Source: Yoonia tamlensis (GTDB taxonomy: Bacteria; Pseudomonadota; Alphaproteobacteria; Rhodobacterales; Rhodobacteraceae). Taken from it: 64,000 nucleotides of DNA. The stretch spans positions 169,972 through 233,971 of the forward strand of contig NZ_FOYP01000003.1 of assembly GCF_900115105.1 (NCBI RefSeq), read 5' to 3'. Position numbers and translations under genes: made by a program. Below the pieces are notes generated by a model. The model did not search any database. It was not told the DNA's origin and was given only the letters and a program-made list of their open reading frames with translations. Below, piece by piece: positions 8,966 through 18,145 of this stretch. Every line of letters begins with the position of its first letter. Within the stretch, counting starts at the first letter, position 1.

Positions 8966-9742
8966 CTACTCAACGCCCAGCACATCCGGCGTCCGCCAGC
9001 CAAGGTGCTGCCCCCCGTCCACGGCAATCATTTGCCCTGTTACAGCCGGCGCATCCAGAAAATAACCAAGCGCCGCGGTGATATCCGCAGGATGCGCCCC
9101 GCGCCCCAAAATAGTCGCCGCGCGCTGCGCGCTAAAGTGATCTTGGGTCTGGCGTTGCCCGCGCAATGTTGGCCCAGGCCCAATCCCGTTAACACGGATA
9201 TCGGGCGCCAGCGCCTGCGCTGTGGTTTGGGTCATCGCCCAAAGCCCCATTTTCGCGATGGTGTAGGTCATGAATTCGGGCGTCAATTTATGCACCCGCT
9301 GGTCCAGCATATTCACAATCAGCGCTTGCGCGACGGGTTCGCCATGTGCATCTGGCATCGCTTGCGGGGCTTGGGCGGCAAAACATTGGGTCAACACAAA
9401 TGGCGCGCGCAAATTGGACCCCATATGCCGGTCCCAGTTTTCACGGGTGGCAGATGTCAGATTGTCATATTCAAATACAGATGCATTGTTCACCAAACAG
9501 GTGAGCGTCCCGCCCAGCGCATCCACCGCGCGCCCGACAAGCGCCTGTGCGGCGTCCTCATCCAGCAGATCCGCCTGCAACGCGACAGCCTTGCGGCCCA
9601 TTGCCTGCAACTGCGCAACCGTTTCCGCGGCCCCGTCTTTGGACTGCGCATAATGCACCGCAACGTCATAGCCACGCTGCCCCAAATACAGCGCCATCGC
9701 CTGACCAAGCCGCGCGCCCGCCCCTGTCACCAGCGCCTTCAT
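8966..9742 (-). CDS. short-chain dehydrogenase, pteridine-reductase-like (FolM/PTR1 type)
   Basis: A 258-aa Rossmann-fold reductase. The cofactor motif is TGAGARLG (residues 6-13), with Arg in the place typical of pteridine reductases. The catalytic Ser of ordinary SDRs is replaced by Asp in NMLDQ (about 147), with Tyr160 and Lys164 in YTIAK: the Asp-Tyr-Lys triad known from PTR1. RVNGIGPGPTL and VDGGQHLG also resemble PTR1/FolM. Likely an NADPH-dependent dihydropteridine or dihydrofolate reductase. Its ATG overlaps the stop of the preceding 55-aa gene (ATGA), which fixes the start and shows coupling. Confidence 0.8.
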   Translation of the reverse strand: MKALVTGAGARLGQAMALYLGQRGYDVAVHYAQSKDGAAETVAQLQAMGRKAVALQADLLDEDAAQALVGRAVDALGGTLTCLVNNASVFEYDNLTSATRENWDRHMGSNLRAPFVLTQCFAAQAPQAMPDAHGEPVAQALIVNMLDQRVHKLTPEFMTYTIAKMGLWAMTQTTAQALAPDIRVNGIGPGPTLRGQRQTQDHFSAQRAATILGRGAHPADITAALGYFLDAPAVTGQMIAVDGGQHLGWRTPDVLGVE

Positions 9743-9906
9743 GGCCGGCACTTTTGGCATTGGCACGGGCCTTTACCGATCCGGTAACGTTGGCAATTGG
9801 GGCATTTCGCGTCAGATAGTTTTTGCTGCCCCGGAAACCGCCATTTCCCGAAAATACCCAGCACGCCTATAAAGGCGAGGAATAGAAAGATGCCTTTGAT
9901 AATCAC
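9739..9906 (-). CDS. 55-aa membrane-anchored zinc-ribbon-like protein
   Basis: A GTG-initiated small gene with 4-bp coupling overlaps at both ends: GTGA with the S49 peptidase stop and ATGA with the SDR start. The product has one hydrophobic segment (about residues 2-19, IIKGIFLFLAFIGVLGIF), a short basic linker (GKWRFPGQQK) and four or five Cys arranged CPNC-x9-CQC-x2-C before a C-terminal RP. This is a compact treble-clef or ribbon-like metal site on the cytoplasmic side. Function unknown. Perfect coupling on both sides argues it is a real gene working with the peptidase or the reductase. Confidence 0.8.
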   Translation of the reverse strand: MIIKGIFLFLAFIGVLGIFGKWRFPGQQKLSDAKCPNCQRYRIGKGPCQCQKCRP

Positions 9907-10697
9907 AGGCCGAACCTCGCAAATGCGGCGCGTTCTTCGATGCTGCCGACTGTATCACCGACAATCTGCGCCCCGAAACGTGACAAAAGCGATTTCCTTT
10001 GCCCATAGCGGCGGAACTGCACCTTATCGCCAAAACGCTGTTTCATCACCGGTGCAAGATGCCCGATCCCGTCGGCAAGCCCTGCGTCGATACCCTTTTG
10101 GCCGATAAACACCTCACCGGTGAACAGGTCGGGATTGCCCGACAGCTTGGGCCCGCGCCGCGATTGGACATAAGCGATAAAGGTTGCGTGGATATCATCC
10201 AGCCAACCCTTGAGCTTTTTCACGTCAGCAGTTTTTTCGGGCTTGAACGGGTCCATCATGGATTTGGATTTTCCGGCCGTGTGCACACGGCGTTCCACCC
10301 CGTAATTTGCAATCGCTTCATGCGCGCCAAAGCCCGCGCTGATCACCCCGATTGATCCGGTCATGGAACATGTATCGACGAAAATTTCATCCGCGGCACA
10401 GGCCAGCCAATAACCACCCGATGCGGCGACATCTTCGACAAAGGCGAAAACCGGCACTTTCTTTTCGTCCGCCAGCCGCCGGATACGCGCCGCGATCAGC
10501 GACGATTGCACAGGCGATCCGCCTGGGCAGTTGATTTCCAGCGCGACCGCTGCTGGTTTGCCTTTACGAAATGCTTTTTCGATCAGCGGCGCAAGGCCAG
10601 GATTGTCCAGCCCCCGCCCGTTATTGGTGATCACCCCTTGCAGCCGGATCACGGCAACAAAGGGCGGAGATTTCACAAAAGGGATAAAGCGTTTCAT
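9903..10697 (-). CDS. S49-family signal peptide peptidase (SohB/SppA type)
   Basis: Short-form (264-aa) membrane-associated serine protease using a Ser-Lys dyad. The nucleophile is Ser93 in AASGGYWLA; the general base is probably Lys145 in GKSKSMMDPF. INCPGGSP (oxyanion region) and MTGSIGVIS match the family. The N-terminal FVAVIRLQGVI forms the first strand; no clear membrane helix is seen, so membrane contact may come through partners. It heads the operon peptidase / 55-aa protein / SDR. Confidence 0.9.
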   Translation of the reverse strand: MKRFIPFVKSPPFVAVIRLQGVITNNGRGLDNPGLAPLIEKAFRKGKPAAVALEINCPGGSPVQSSLIAARIRRLADEKKVPVFAFVEDVAASGGYWLACAADEIFVDTCSMTGSIGVISAGFGAHEAIANYGVERRVHTAGKSKSMMDPFKPEKTADVKKLKGWLDDIHATFIAYVQSRRGPKLSGNPDLFTGEVFIGQKGIDAGLADGIGHLAPVMKQRFGDKVQFRRYGQRKSLLSRFGAQIVGDTVGSIEERAAFARFGL

Positions 10698-10734
10698 TGG
10701 GTGACCTTAGGCTGATTACAGGATTTCACAAAGA

Positions 10735-11496
10735 CTATTGGCGAATGCGCCAGCCCGTGCGGAATATCCACCAGATCACCGCCATGCAGCCTCCGGTAAA
10801 CAGCGCAATTGCGGCAAGTGAGATGCCAATGCTCACATCTGCGGTGCCAAAGAACGCCCAACGGAACCCCGAGATCAGATAAACGACAGGGTTAAACATG
10901 GCGATGGTCTGCCAGATGCCCGGTAGCATCGAGATCGAATAAAACGATCCCCCCAAAAACACGAGCGGCGTGATCACCAGAAGCGGGATGAGTTGCAACT
11001 GCTCAAAATTGCCGGCCCAGATACCGATGATAAACCCCAGCAATGAAAAGCTTAGGCAGGTCAGCACCAGAAAGGCGACCATCGCAACCGGATGCGCGAT
11101 ATGCAGGTCCACAAAGAAGAATGCCGTAATCAGGATGATCACCCCGATAAACATCGCCTTGGTCGCGGCCGCCCCCACATAGCCCAGCACAATTTCCAAG
11201 AAATTCACTGGGGCTGACAGCAATTCATAGATTGTGCCGATGAATTTGGGGAAATATATCCCGAAACTGGCGTTGGATGTGGCCTGCGTCATCACCGACA
11301 GCATAATCAGCCCCGGCACGATAAACGCGCCATAGCTGACGCCCTCGACCTCATCAATGCGGCTGCCAATGGCGGCGCCGAAAACGATGAAATAGAGCGA
11401 TGTCGAAAGTACCGGCGAAATCAGGCTTTGGGTGATCGTGCGGAAAAACCGCTTCATCTCGGTCTTATAGATTGTCTGGACTGCGTAAATATTCAT
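10735..11496 (-). CDS. ABC-2 type transporter permease
   Basis: A 253-aa integral membrane protein of the ABC-2 family with six predicted hydrophobic segments and an N-terminal cytoplasmic stretch ([11 protein letters not shown]). The conserved [17 protein letters not shown] and GFRWAFFG segments are typical of ABC-2 exporters. It is translationally coupled (4-bp overlap) to the ATPase upstream and forms a two-gene exporter. The substrate cannot be read from the sequence; drug, polysaccharide or lipid export are all possible. Confidence 0.9.
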   Translation of the reverse strand: MNIYAVQTIYKTEMKRFFRTITQSLISPVLSTSLYFIVFGAAIGSRIDEVEGVSYGAFIVPGLIMLSVMTQATSNASFGIYFPKFIGTIYELLSAPVNFLEIVLGYVGAAATKAMFIGVIILITAFFFVDLHIAHPVAMVAFLVLTCLSFSLLGFIIGIWAGNFEQLQLIPLLVITPLVFLGGSFYSISMLPGIWQTIAMFNPVVYLISGFRWAFFGTADVSIGISLAAIALFTGGCMAVIWWIFRTGWRIRQ

Positions 11497-12419
11497 GATT
11501 TTTCCTTTACGAGCCCAACAAAGATGTCTTCAAGGCTGCTTTGCTTAGTTTGCAGATCGGTCATGACCAGCCCCGCAGCGGCCAGATCATTCAGCAGCGT
11601 CGTGATTCCGGTGCGTTCGCCCGTCGTTTCATAGGTATAGGTCAGGCGCAGCCCGTCATCGGAACGTTCCAGCGCATAGGCTGACAGCGCGGCAGGGATT
11701 TCAGCCACCGGATCGCTGATCGCAATCTGCAGCTGTTTTTGCCCCATCTGCGCCATCAATTCTGATTTATCCTGCACCAGCAGAATTTCACCGCCATTGA
11801 TCACGCCAACACGGTCGGCGATGGCTTCGGCCTCTTCTATGTAATGTGTCGTCAGAATGATGGTGACGCCGTCCGCCTTCAGCCCCGCAACAATTTCCCA
11901 CATATCCTTGCGCAATTCGACATCCACACCGGCGGTGGGTTCGTCAAGGAATAGCACACGCGGTTCATGCGCCAATGCCTTGGCGATCAGCACGCGGCGT
12001 TTCATCCCGCCTGACAGCGCCATGATCTTGCTGTTTTTCTTATCGCCCAGCGACAGCTGATCCAGAATACGGTTGATATATGCGTCATTGCGCGGCTTGC
12101 CGAATAGCCCGCGCGAAAAGCTGACCGAGTTGAACACGGTTTCGAACGGCTCAAGGTTGATCTCTTGCGGGACAAGCCCGATCAGATCGCGCGTGGCGCG
12201 GTATTGGGTGATCGTATCAAACCCGCCAACCGTGATCGATCCGCCTGTCGGCACAGTAATACCGCAGACCGTGGAAATCAGCGTCGTTTTCCCCGCCCCG
12301 TTCGGGCCAAGCAGCGCAAGAATTTCACCCTGTTCGATTTCAAGGTTAACGCCTTTGAGCGCCTCAAAACCGCCAGGGTAAGCTTTGCGCAGGTTCTTGA
12401 TGGATATAATTGATGTCAT
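11493..12419 (-). CDS. ABC-2 exporter ATP-binding protein
   Basis: A 308-aa ATPase with Walker [10 protein letters not shown]-loop region VPQE, signature LSGGMKRR and Walker [13 protein letters not shown], followed by a C-terminal extension typical of NatA/DrrA-type exporters. It energises the permease that overlaps its 3' end. It lies convergent-free between gap and the permease and is probably the first gene of the pair; 90 bp separates it from the gap stop codon. Confidence 0.92.
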   Translation of the reverse strand: MTSIISIKNLRKAYPGGFEALKGVNLEIEQGEILALLGPNGAGKTTLISTVCGITVPTGGSITVGGFDTITQYRATRDLIGLVPQEINLEPFETVFNSVSFSRGLFGKPRNDAYINRILDQLSLGDKKNSKIMALSGGMKRRVLIAKALAHEPRVLFLDEPTAGVDVELRKDMWEIVAGLKADGVTIILTTHYIEEAEAIADRVGVINGGEILLVQDKSELMAQMGQKQLQIAISDPVAEIPAALSAYALERSDDGLRLTYTYETTGERTGITTLLNDLAAAGLVMTDLQTKQSSLEDIFVGLVKEKS

Positions 12420-12509
12420 GAGGCGCCCTTTGCCGGATTCATGGAACTTAACGTGAACGCGCGCAAAGGGGAAGGCCCATGCAGCACGGCGCGCGGCATG
12501 TTGTCGTCG

Positions 12510-13484
12510 CTAGGTAGTCATGATCTGCGCAACATCAAGCATCCGGCACGAAAATCCCCATTCGTTATCGTACCAGCCAAACACGCGCACCAACCCGCCT
12601 GCCGTCACGCGGGTTTCGGGCAGTGCCACAATCAGGCTTTCGGGGCGCGCACGCAAATCGGAAGACACCAGCGGTTTATCGGTGCATCCGATCACGCCCG
12701 TCTGCGCGCGGAACAATGCATGCACCTCATCCAGCGTGACGTGTTTGCCCAGTGTCACGGTCAAATCCACCGCCGAAACAGATGCCACAGGCACGCGCAC
12801 GGCCGCCGCTTCGATCCTGCCTGCAATGTCGGGCAGCACCGCGTTCAAAAGATGCTGTGCCGAAGTTGTGGTTGGCACCATCGACAGCCCCGCCGCCCGG
12901 CTGCGCAACATATCACCGCGCGGCGCATCAATTGTCGGCTGGCTTCCGGTGTAACAGTGGATCGTCGTCATCCACCCCGTTTTCAGCCCCCATGTATCAT
13001 CCAATAGCCGCACCAATGGCGCGAGCGCATTGGTCGTGCATGACGCGTTGGATACAATTTTCTGGTCAGCCAGCAGATGGTCGTTCGCACCCAGCACCAA
13101 GGTTAACGCAGCAGCAGCCGACGGCCCCGAGATCAACACCCGCCCAGCGCCTGCGCGCAAGCCGCGGCTGGCTATATCTGGCTGGTCGGCCTTGCCCGTA
13201 CATTCCAGCAAGATATCAACCCCCGACAGGTCCAATGTGCTGACATCATCGGTGCGCGCTAGGGGAATCGACCGGCCATCCAGAACCAATGCACCGTCCA
13301 CATATGCGGCTTGCCCTTGGTAGGGGCCAAATACACTGTCATAAGCGAACAGATGGGCGCATAGGTCGCCCGCGGCGATATCGTTTATGCCGACGATCTC
13401 GATTTCCGGCCATTTTCCGGCGGTCCAAGCTCGCAACAAAGTACGACCGATTCGCCCAAATCCATTGATGAAAACACGCGCCAT
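12510..13484 (-). CDS. glyceraldehyde-3-phosphate dehydrogenase family protein, divergent
   Basis: A 324-aa NAD(P)-dependent aldehyde dehydrogenase of the GAPDH/E4PDH family. The start is the ATG at MARVFINGFGRIGR. Catalytic Cys149 (SNASCTTN) and His176 (TIHCYT) are present. Deviations from ordinary glycolytic GAPDH are the loss of the second Cys (TTNAL, usually TTNCL), a GSQ in place of NDQ after the His segment, and an AVRVP-x3-VSAVDLTVTL strand that resembles erythrose-4-phosphate dehydrogenase. It may be a second GAPDH, an E4PDH for vitamin B6 synthesis, or a paralogue of unknown substrate. Confidence 0.75.
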   Translation of the reverse strand: MARVFINGFGRIGRTLLRAWTAGKWPEIEIVGINDIAAGDLCAHLFAYDSVFGPYQGQAAYVDGALVLDGRSIPLARTDDVSTLDLSGVDILLECTGKADQPDIASRGLRAGAGRVLISGPSAAAALTLVLGANDHLLADQKIVSNASCTTNALAPLVRLLDDTWGLKTGWMTTIHCYTGSQPTIDAPRGDMLRSRAAGLSMVPTTTSAQHLLNAVLPDIAGRIEAAAVRVPVASVSAVDLTVTLGKHVTLDEVHALFRAQTGVIGCTDKPLVSSDLRARPESLIVALPETRVTAGGLVRVFGWYDNEWGFSCRMLDVAQIMTT

Positions 13485-13945
13485 ATTTCTGCCCCCAAGG
13501 TCGTCGCGGGATCGTGCACCGCTGCGCATTTGGCAGCAAGAGCGATTCTTGCGCGGTGTCACAGAGTTTCCAAGTACTTGTTAACCAAGAATCAGCAGGT
13601 GATTCTCTGAATTCGCGAAAGTCACCGCGCCAAAGTGACGCTTCCCGGCATCACATTGGTGGAAATACGTCACTGTCGAAAAGAATTTGACTATTTTTTT
13701 AGCAGCCCACTGGCATCGCTCACAAATCTGGACGAAAAGCACCTTTTATCAGTGTAAGCAGGTGGTGTTAGGCGGAAAACCGCTGAAGCTATAGACTGAT
13801 TTGGCGACAATCTGAGGATTTCGCAAAGATTAAGAATCGGTAAACAACAGGTTAGCGTCACTTTTTGGCCTAATTTGAATGAGAAAGACGAGATGAGCCA
13901 ACGGGAAATCCGTGTGGGCAGTGAAGTTTGAAAGCTGGAAGTAAG
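13485..13945. promoter_or_regulatory. divergent promoter region between GAPDH and kinase operon
   Basis: A 460-bp, AT-richer stretch with no supported gene. It contains a 10-bp palindrome CAAGTACTTG (13571-13580), a 7-bp stem AGAATCA/TGATTCT (13588-13594 with 13600-13606) and a GTCAC/GTGAC pair near 13620-13640. These could be regulator sites or leader structure for either gene. The kinase operon promoter must lie here; I could not assign -35 and -10 boxes. Confidence 0.45.
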
Positions 13946-16234
13946 ATGGCGAAGGCGCAAGAGACAGAAACCTTGGACGAAAAAGACAGCTTTGTGGACG
14001 AGCTAAAGCCGGGCACAAAACTGATGCACGGCCAATACACGATCGAAAGCTTCCTGAATGCAGGCGGCTTTGGGATCACGTATCTCGCCAAGGACAGCCT
14101 CGATCGTAAGATCGTGATCAAAGAATGTTTCCCCGGCGCATTTTGCCGCCGCAGCCGTTATGTCGTGCAGGCCCGTTCGCGCGCCCACCAAAACGAGCTG
14201 AAATCAATTGTGCGGCTGTTTGTGCAAGAAGCACGCAGTCTAGCCAAGCTGAGCCACCCCAATATCGTCGGCGTGCATCAGGTATTCGAAGACAATGACA
14301 CTGCCTATATGGCGCTTGATTTTGTCGAGGGTCGCGATCTGCTTGATACGATCGAAGACCCCAACGACAATCTGACACCGGCGCAAATCAAGGTCATCTT
14401 GAAAGAAGTGCTAAGCGCGGTTGGCTTTATCCACGATCAAGGCATCCTGCACCGCGACATTTCGCCGGACAATATCTTGATCAACAAGTCATTCCATCCG
14501 GTCTTGATCGACTTTGGTGCCGCACGCGAAGAAGCAACAAAGCAAAGCCGCGTGCTTTCTGCGTTGCGCGTGGTCAAAGACGGCTATTCGCCACAAGAAT
14601 TCTATATTGCCGGCTCCGAACAAAGCCCAAGCAGCGACCTATATGCGCTTGCCGCGAGCTTCTATCACCTGATTAACGGTGAAGTGCCGCCAAACAGTCA
14701 GGCACGGCTTGCCGCAATCGCATCGGGCGATGCTGATCCATATGTCAAACTCGCTGGCCGGTTCCCCGATTACGAAGACCGCTTCCTTGAAGCGCTCGAC
14801 ACGGCTTTGGCCGTTTTGCCAAAAGACCGCCTGCAATCCGCGCAGGACTGGCTTGATATCATTGATGGCAAACAGGGCAATGTGACGCCGCTGAACGTCG
14901 CAGCTGCGTCAACAGCTGCACCTGCGGCAACAGCAGGCGAAACTGCTGCAAAATCAAAGCTGCCAATCCTGCTGGGTTCTGCAGCGGTTGTTGCGATTTT
15001 GGCTGGCGTCGGTGTGATGACAATGACGGGCGGCGACGATGCCCCGGTCACAGAAATCGCAGCCACGACAGAAACAACCGAGGTCGCAACCGATCCTGTG
15101 GTTGAAACCCCCGCACCTGCCACCGAAAGCGTCACGCCAGACGCGCAACCGGCAGTCGCAGAACCTGCGCCGGTGATCGTCGAAGAAACGGCACCCGCCG
15201 AAGAAACCGCTGTTGTAGCCGAAGAAACGGCACCCGCAGTTGAAGAAGCGCCCGTCGTCGAAGAAGCTGCAAGTACCGAAACAGGTCCGGTTATCGTCGA
15301 AGAAACGGCACCTGCAGTCGAAACGGCATCTGTCGCCGATGAAGAGACGCCAGAAGCCGTGGCCCCTGTCATCGTTGACGGTCCGGTCATTGTTGACGCT
15401 CCTGTATTGCGCCCGACTACACGCCCTGAAAGCGTTGAACTTGCAGCAATCGAAGAGCTGCTCCCCGAGCCGGTCGAAACGCCGCAGCCAACTGCGACAG
15501 ACCCCGAAGTCAGCGCCGAACTCGCCGGTCAAACCGACCCGCGTCCGGTGGGTGACAGCGAAATTGCAGATGTTGCGCTGCCCGATTCACCCGAAGCAAT
15601 CGACGCGGTCGGCGCGGTGCTTGACGGTGCGATTGACGCGATTGTGCCCGGCAACGAGCTGAAGCCGTCCTATGTTGATTCCGAATGGACCGTCAGCCTG
15701 CCATTCGCTGCGGCCGATGCGACGTCGAACGTGATTTCCGAAATTGGCCTTATTTCGCCGATCTGGGTTGAACCCGGTCTGGAAATCACCAGCGTGAACG
15801 GCGTTGAAGTCGATGCGATTGCCGGCATTCCTGCCGCGCTGCGCGCATCAATGGACGGGCAGGACATCCCTGGTTCGGTCAACGCGACATTCGGCACACG
15901 CAGCGCTGATGGTGCGACAGCGTCACATCAATGGGCCCTGCCCGTCGCGCAAGAGCTGACACTGTCGAACGGTGTGCGTTTCAAAACCACATTTGCAGAT
16001 GACGCCTGGCGGACAGTCGTGGCCGAAATGCCGTCCGAACTTTCAGGTGGCTTGCAGCCGGGCGATGTTGTGGTGTCATATATTCCCACATCAGAAACCG
16101 TCACCGAGCGTGAATCACTAACGGATATCTTTAACCGAGAGCTGGATAACGACGTTGAGCAGTTCATGTTTGCCGTCCAGCGCGAAGGCAGCATGTGGGT
16201 TGCCTCGCTGATTTATTCTGGCGCTAATGACTAA
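13946..16234 (+). CDS. transmembrane Ser/Thr protein kinase with PDZ-like C-terminus
   Basis: A 762-aa Hanks-type kinase. The kinase domain (about 26-300) has glycine loop GGFGITY, catalytic Lys59 in VIKECFP, HRDISPDN (catalytic Asp171) and DFGAAR; the GITY and KE-x-FP signatures belong to a bacterial kinase subfamily often found with FHA and PP2C genes. One membrane helix lies near 339-361. It is followed by a Pro/Ala/Glu/Thr-rich stalk (about 365-560) with VIVEETAPA repeats, and then a C-terminal domain with a PDZ-like strand (GLEITSVNGVEV). The kinase should be cytoplasmic and the stalk and PDZ-like domain periplasmic, a sensor layout. I use the ATG behind GGAAG; a TTG lies six codons upstream. 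First gene of the GTPase signalling block. Confidence 0.88.
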   Translation: MAKAQETETLDEKDSFVDELKPGTKLMHGQYTIESFLNAGGFGITYLAKDSLDRKIVIKECFPGAFCRRSRYVVQARSRAHQNELKSIVRLFVQEARSLAKLSHPNIVGVHQVFEDNDTAYMALDFVEGRDLLDTIEDPNDNLTPAQIKVILKEVLSAVGFIHDQGILHRDISPDNILINKSFHPVLIDFGAAREEATKQSRVLSALRVVKDGYSPQEFYIAGSEQSPSSDLYALAASFYHLINGEVPPNSQARLAAIASGDADPYVKLAGRFPDYEDRFLEALDTALAVLPKDRLQSAQDWLDIIDGKQGNVTPLNVAAASTAAPAATAGETAAKSKLPILLGSAAVVAILAGVGVMTMTGGDDAPVTEIAATTETTEVATDPVVETPAPATESVTPDAQPAVAEPAPVIVEETAPAEETAVVAEETAPAVEEAPVVEEAASTETGPVIVEETAPAVETASVADEETPEAVAPVIVDGPVIVDAPVLRPTTRPESVELAAIEELLPEPVETPQPTATDPEVSAELAGQTDPRPVGDSEIADVALPDSPEAIDAVGAVLDGAIDAIVPGNELKPSYVDSEWTVSLPFAAADATSNVISEIGLISPIWVEPGLEITSVNGVEVDAIAGIPAALRASMDGQDIPGSVNATFGTRSADGATASHQWALPVAQELTLSNGVRFKTTFADDAWRTVVAEMPSELSGGLQPGDVVVSYIPTSETVTERESLTDIFNRELDNDVEQFMFAVQREGSMWVASLIYSGAND
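15182..15312 (+). repeat. coding repeats in the kinase stalk
   Basis: Three exact copies of the 14-mer GAAGAAACGGCACC at 15182-15195, 15221-15234 and 15299-15312 encode EETAP units of the periplasmic stalk. The array could change length by slippage or recombination. Confidence 0.8.
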
Positions 16235-16284
16235 TCAACCTGGCAGCCGCGCGCTGCCGGGCACTAAATTGGAAGGTAGATGAA

Positions 16285-17091
16285 ATGAAATTTCTTCGTA
16301 ATCTCATTGGCAAAAAACGGCGCGATGATTCCTCCCGCCGCCCCGCTGGAGTCGATTCACTTGAACAATCGTACCGCGATACCGTCGGTTCAATTCACAG
16401 TGATGCCGACGAACAGGCGGTCACCGATATCTTGTCCTCAGTAAACAACAAAGTTGCGGCCCCAAAGCCCGAAGCGACAAACATCTGGGACGTAGAAGAC
16501 ACCGGCGGATCGAGCGCCCTGCCCGAAACCGCACCTGATCTGCCTTCACCGGCCCCCGCAGAGGCATCTGCCGCTGCTTCACGTTCGCCTGCACGGGCGC
16601 GCCGCACAAAAACCCGTCTGATCGGGTTCGAAAAATCCGACGGTGATGTCGTTGGCCTGTTTGACGACGCCCCGACACCCGATGCCCCCAAAGCACCGCC
16701 CGCCATGCGCGCTAAATTCCCTGTTGGCTGGGTTGTTGTTGCCGATGGCCCGGGTCGTGGCGAATGTTTCTCGCTTGCGTCAGGCATGTCACAAATCGGG
16801 CGCGGCGAAGATCAGGCCGTCAAGCTTGATTTTGGCGATAATTCCATTTCGCGGTCGAACCACGCAGCGATCGTATTTGATACCGAGACCAGCGAATTCT
16901 TGCTTGGTCATGGGGGGAAATCAAATATCGTTCGCCTAAACGACAAGCCGCTTATTAGTAATGAAGTACTGAAATCCGGCGATGTTATTCGCCTGGGCGA
17001 AACTGTGCTTCGCTTTGTTAGCCTGTGTGACAAGAATTTCAACTGGACTAACGGCGCATCCGGGGAGGACGAAGATGTGGCGATCGCCTGA
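16285..17091 (+). CDS. FHA-domain protein
   Basis: A 268-aa cytoplasmic protein. The N-terminal part (about 1-140) is basic at first (KFLRNLIGKKRRDD), then low-complexity and Ala/Pro-rich with many Ser/Thr, a plausible kinase substrate. The C-terminal FHA domain (about 150-250) shows IGRGED and SISRSNHAAI, matching the phosphothreonine-binding G-R and S-x2-H positions. It lies 50 bp after the kinase gene, and its end overlaps the phosphatase start by 17 bp. It probably reads the phosphorylation set by the kinase. Confidence 0.9.
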   Translation: MKFLRNLIGKKRRDDSSRRPAGVDSLEQSYRDTVGSIHSDADEQAVTDILSSVNNKVAAPKPEATNIWDVEDTGGSSALPETAPDLPSPAPAEASAAASRSPARARRTKTRLIGFEKSDGDVVGLFDDAPTPDAPKAPPAMRAKFPVGWVVVADGPGRGECFSLASGMSQIGRGEDQAVKLDFGDNSISRSNHAAIVFDTETSEFLLGHGGKSNIVRLNDKPLISNEVLKSGDVIRLGETVLRFVSLCDKNFNWTNGASGEDEDVAIA

Positions 17092-18145
17092 ACCACGCTT
17101 TGACGTTGCTTCGGCAATTGTGCAAGGCGGCCGCGACTATCAAGAGGACGCAATTGTCAGTGATTTTCCCTTTGGGGCGGATACAGGCGTTGTGGTTCTT
17201 GCTGATGGTATGGGCGGACATGCTGCGGGCGATGTCGCCAGCAAAATCGTTGTTACCGAAGTCTTTAGTGAGCTTAAGTTTCAAAGCGCGAATTTCACCG
17301 ATTTCGAAAGTGAAATTCCGCAATATCTGACATCTGCCGCGGTAAACGCCAACAATGTCGTGCGCGAACATGTCAAAGCCCACCCTGAAACACGCGGTAT
17401 GGGCGCGACGCTTGTGTCATTGGTGCTGATCGAAAACCGGATGTTCTGGATGTCGATCGGGGATTCACCGCTTTATCACATGCGTGGCGGCAAGATTAAG
17501 CAGCTCAACGAAGACCATTCGATGGCGCCGCAGATCGACTTTATGGTGAAATCGGGCCTTTTGGACCCCGAGTCGGGCAAGAACCATCCGGACCGCAACT
17601 GTCTGACCTCTGTTATCCTTGGCGACCGCGTTGCAAAATCCGACTGCCCCAAGAAACCGTTTGAGCTTCAGGTCGGTGATATTGTTGTCGTCTCGAGCGA
17701 CGGGCTTCAGTACCTTGAAGAAGCACATATCCAAAAAATTCTGCACCGCTACCGTCGCCGCAAAAGCGCCGAGATCGCAGGCTATCTTTTGGAAGCGATT
17801 GAGACACTTGCAGATCCGGATCAGGACAACGTGTCGTTTGCAGTGATCAAGCTGAACCACAACAAACCGGTCATCCGCGCAATCCGCGCAAAACCGGCCG
17901 GCCATGTGGAAACCCACGCATCGTCCGTGACCCGCGTTGTGAGCGTGGAATCAAAGCACGAAGAAGCCGCAAATGCAGACGTCCTGCCCGAAAACGCAGC
18001 TGAAACTGGCGACGCAAAACCGGTTCAGAAAGACGCGAAACCAATCATCAAAGAGGTGAAACCAATCGCCCAACTGGATGATACAACCAAACAGGAGGTT
18101 GAAGAGGCTGCGCCTCAGGCTAAGATAGCCGCCGGAGGCAAATAA
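17075..18145 (+). CDS. PP2C-family protein phosphatase
   Basis: A 356-aa metal-dependent Ser/Thr phosphatase. Motifs: QEDA (Asp25 metal ligand), ADGMGGHAAGD (Asp44), SIGDSPLYHMR and DPDQDNVSFAVI with the C-terminal metal Asp. The PP2C domain covers about 1-255. The remaining 100 residues form a Lys/Glu/Ala-rich tail with KPI-x2-VKPI repeats of unknown role. The start is the ATG behind GGGGAGGACGAAG inside the FHA gene. It is the natural antagonist of the kinase in the same operon. Confidence 0.9.
   Translation: MWRSPEPRFDVASAIVQGGRDYQEDAIVSDFPFGADTGVVVLADGMGGHAAGDVASKIVVTEVFSELKFQSANFTDFESEIPQYLTSAAVNANNVVREHVKAHPETRGMGATLVSLVLIENRMFWMSIGDSPLYHMRGGKIKQLNEDHSMAPQIDFMVKSGLLDPESGKNHPDRNCLTSVILGDRVAKSDCPKKPFELQVGDIVVVSSDGLQYLEEAHIQKILHRYRRRKSAEIAGYLLEAIETLADPDQDNVSFAVIKLNHNKPVIRAIRAKPAGHVETHASSVTRVVSVESKHEEAANADVLPENAAETGDAKPVQKDAKPIIKEVKPIAQLDDTTKQEVEEAAPQAKIAAGGK

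Noticed and set aside
13946..18145. Type VI secretion regulatory module
   Set aside because: Kinase, FHA and PP2C resemble the T6SS phosphorylation pathway, but no tss/tag genes occur in the window and GTPase genes follow instead.
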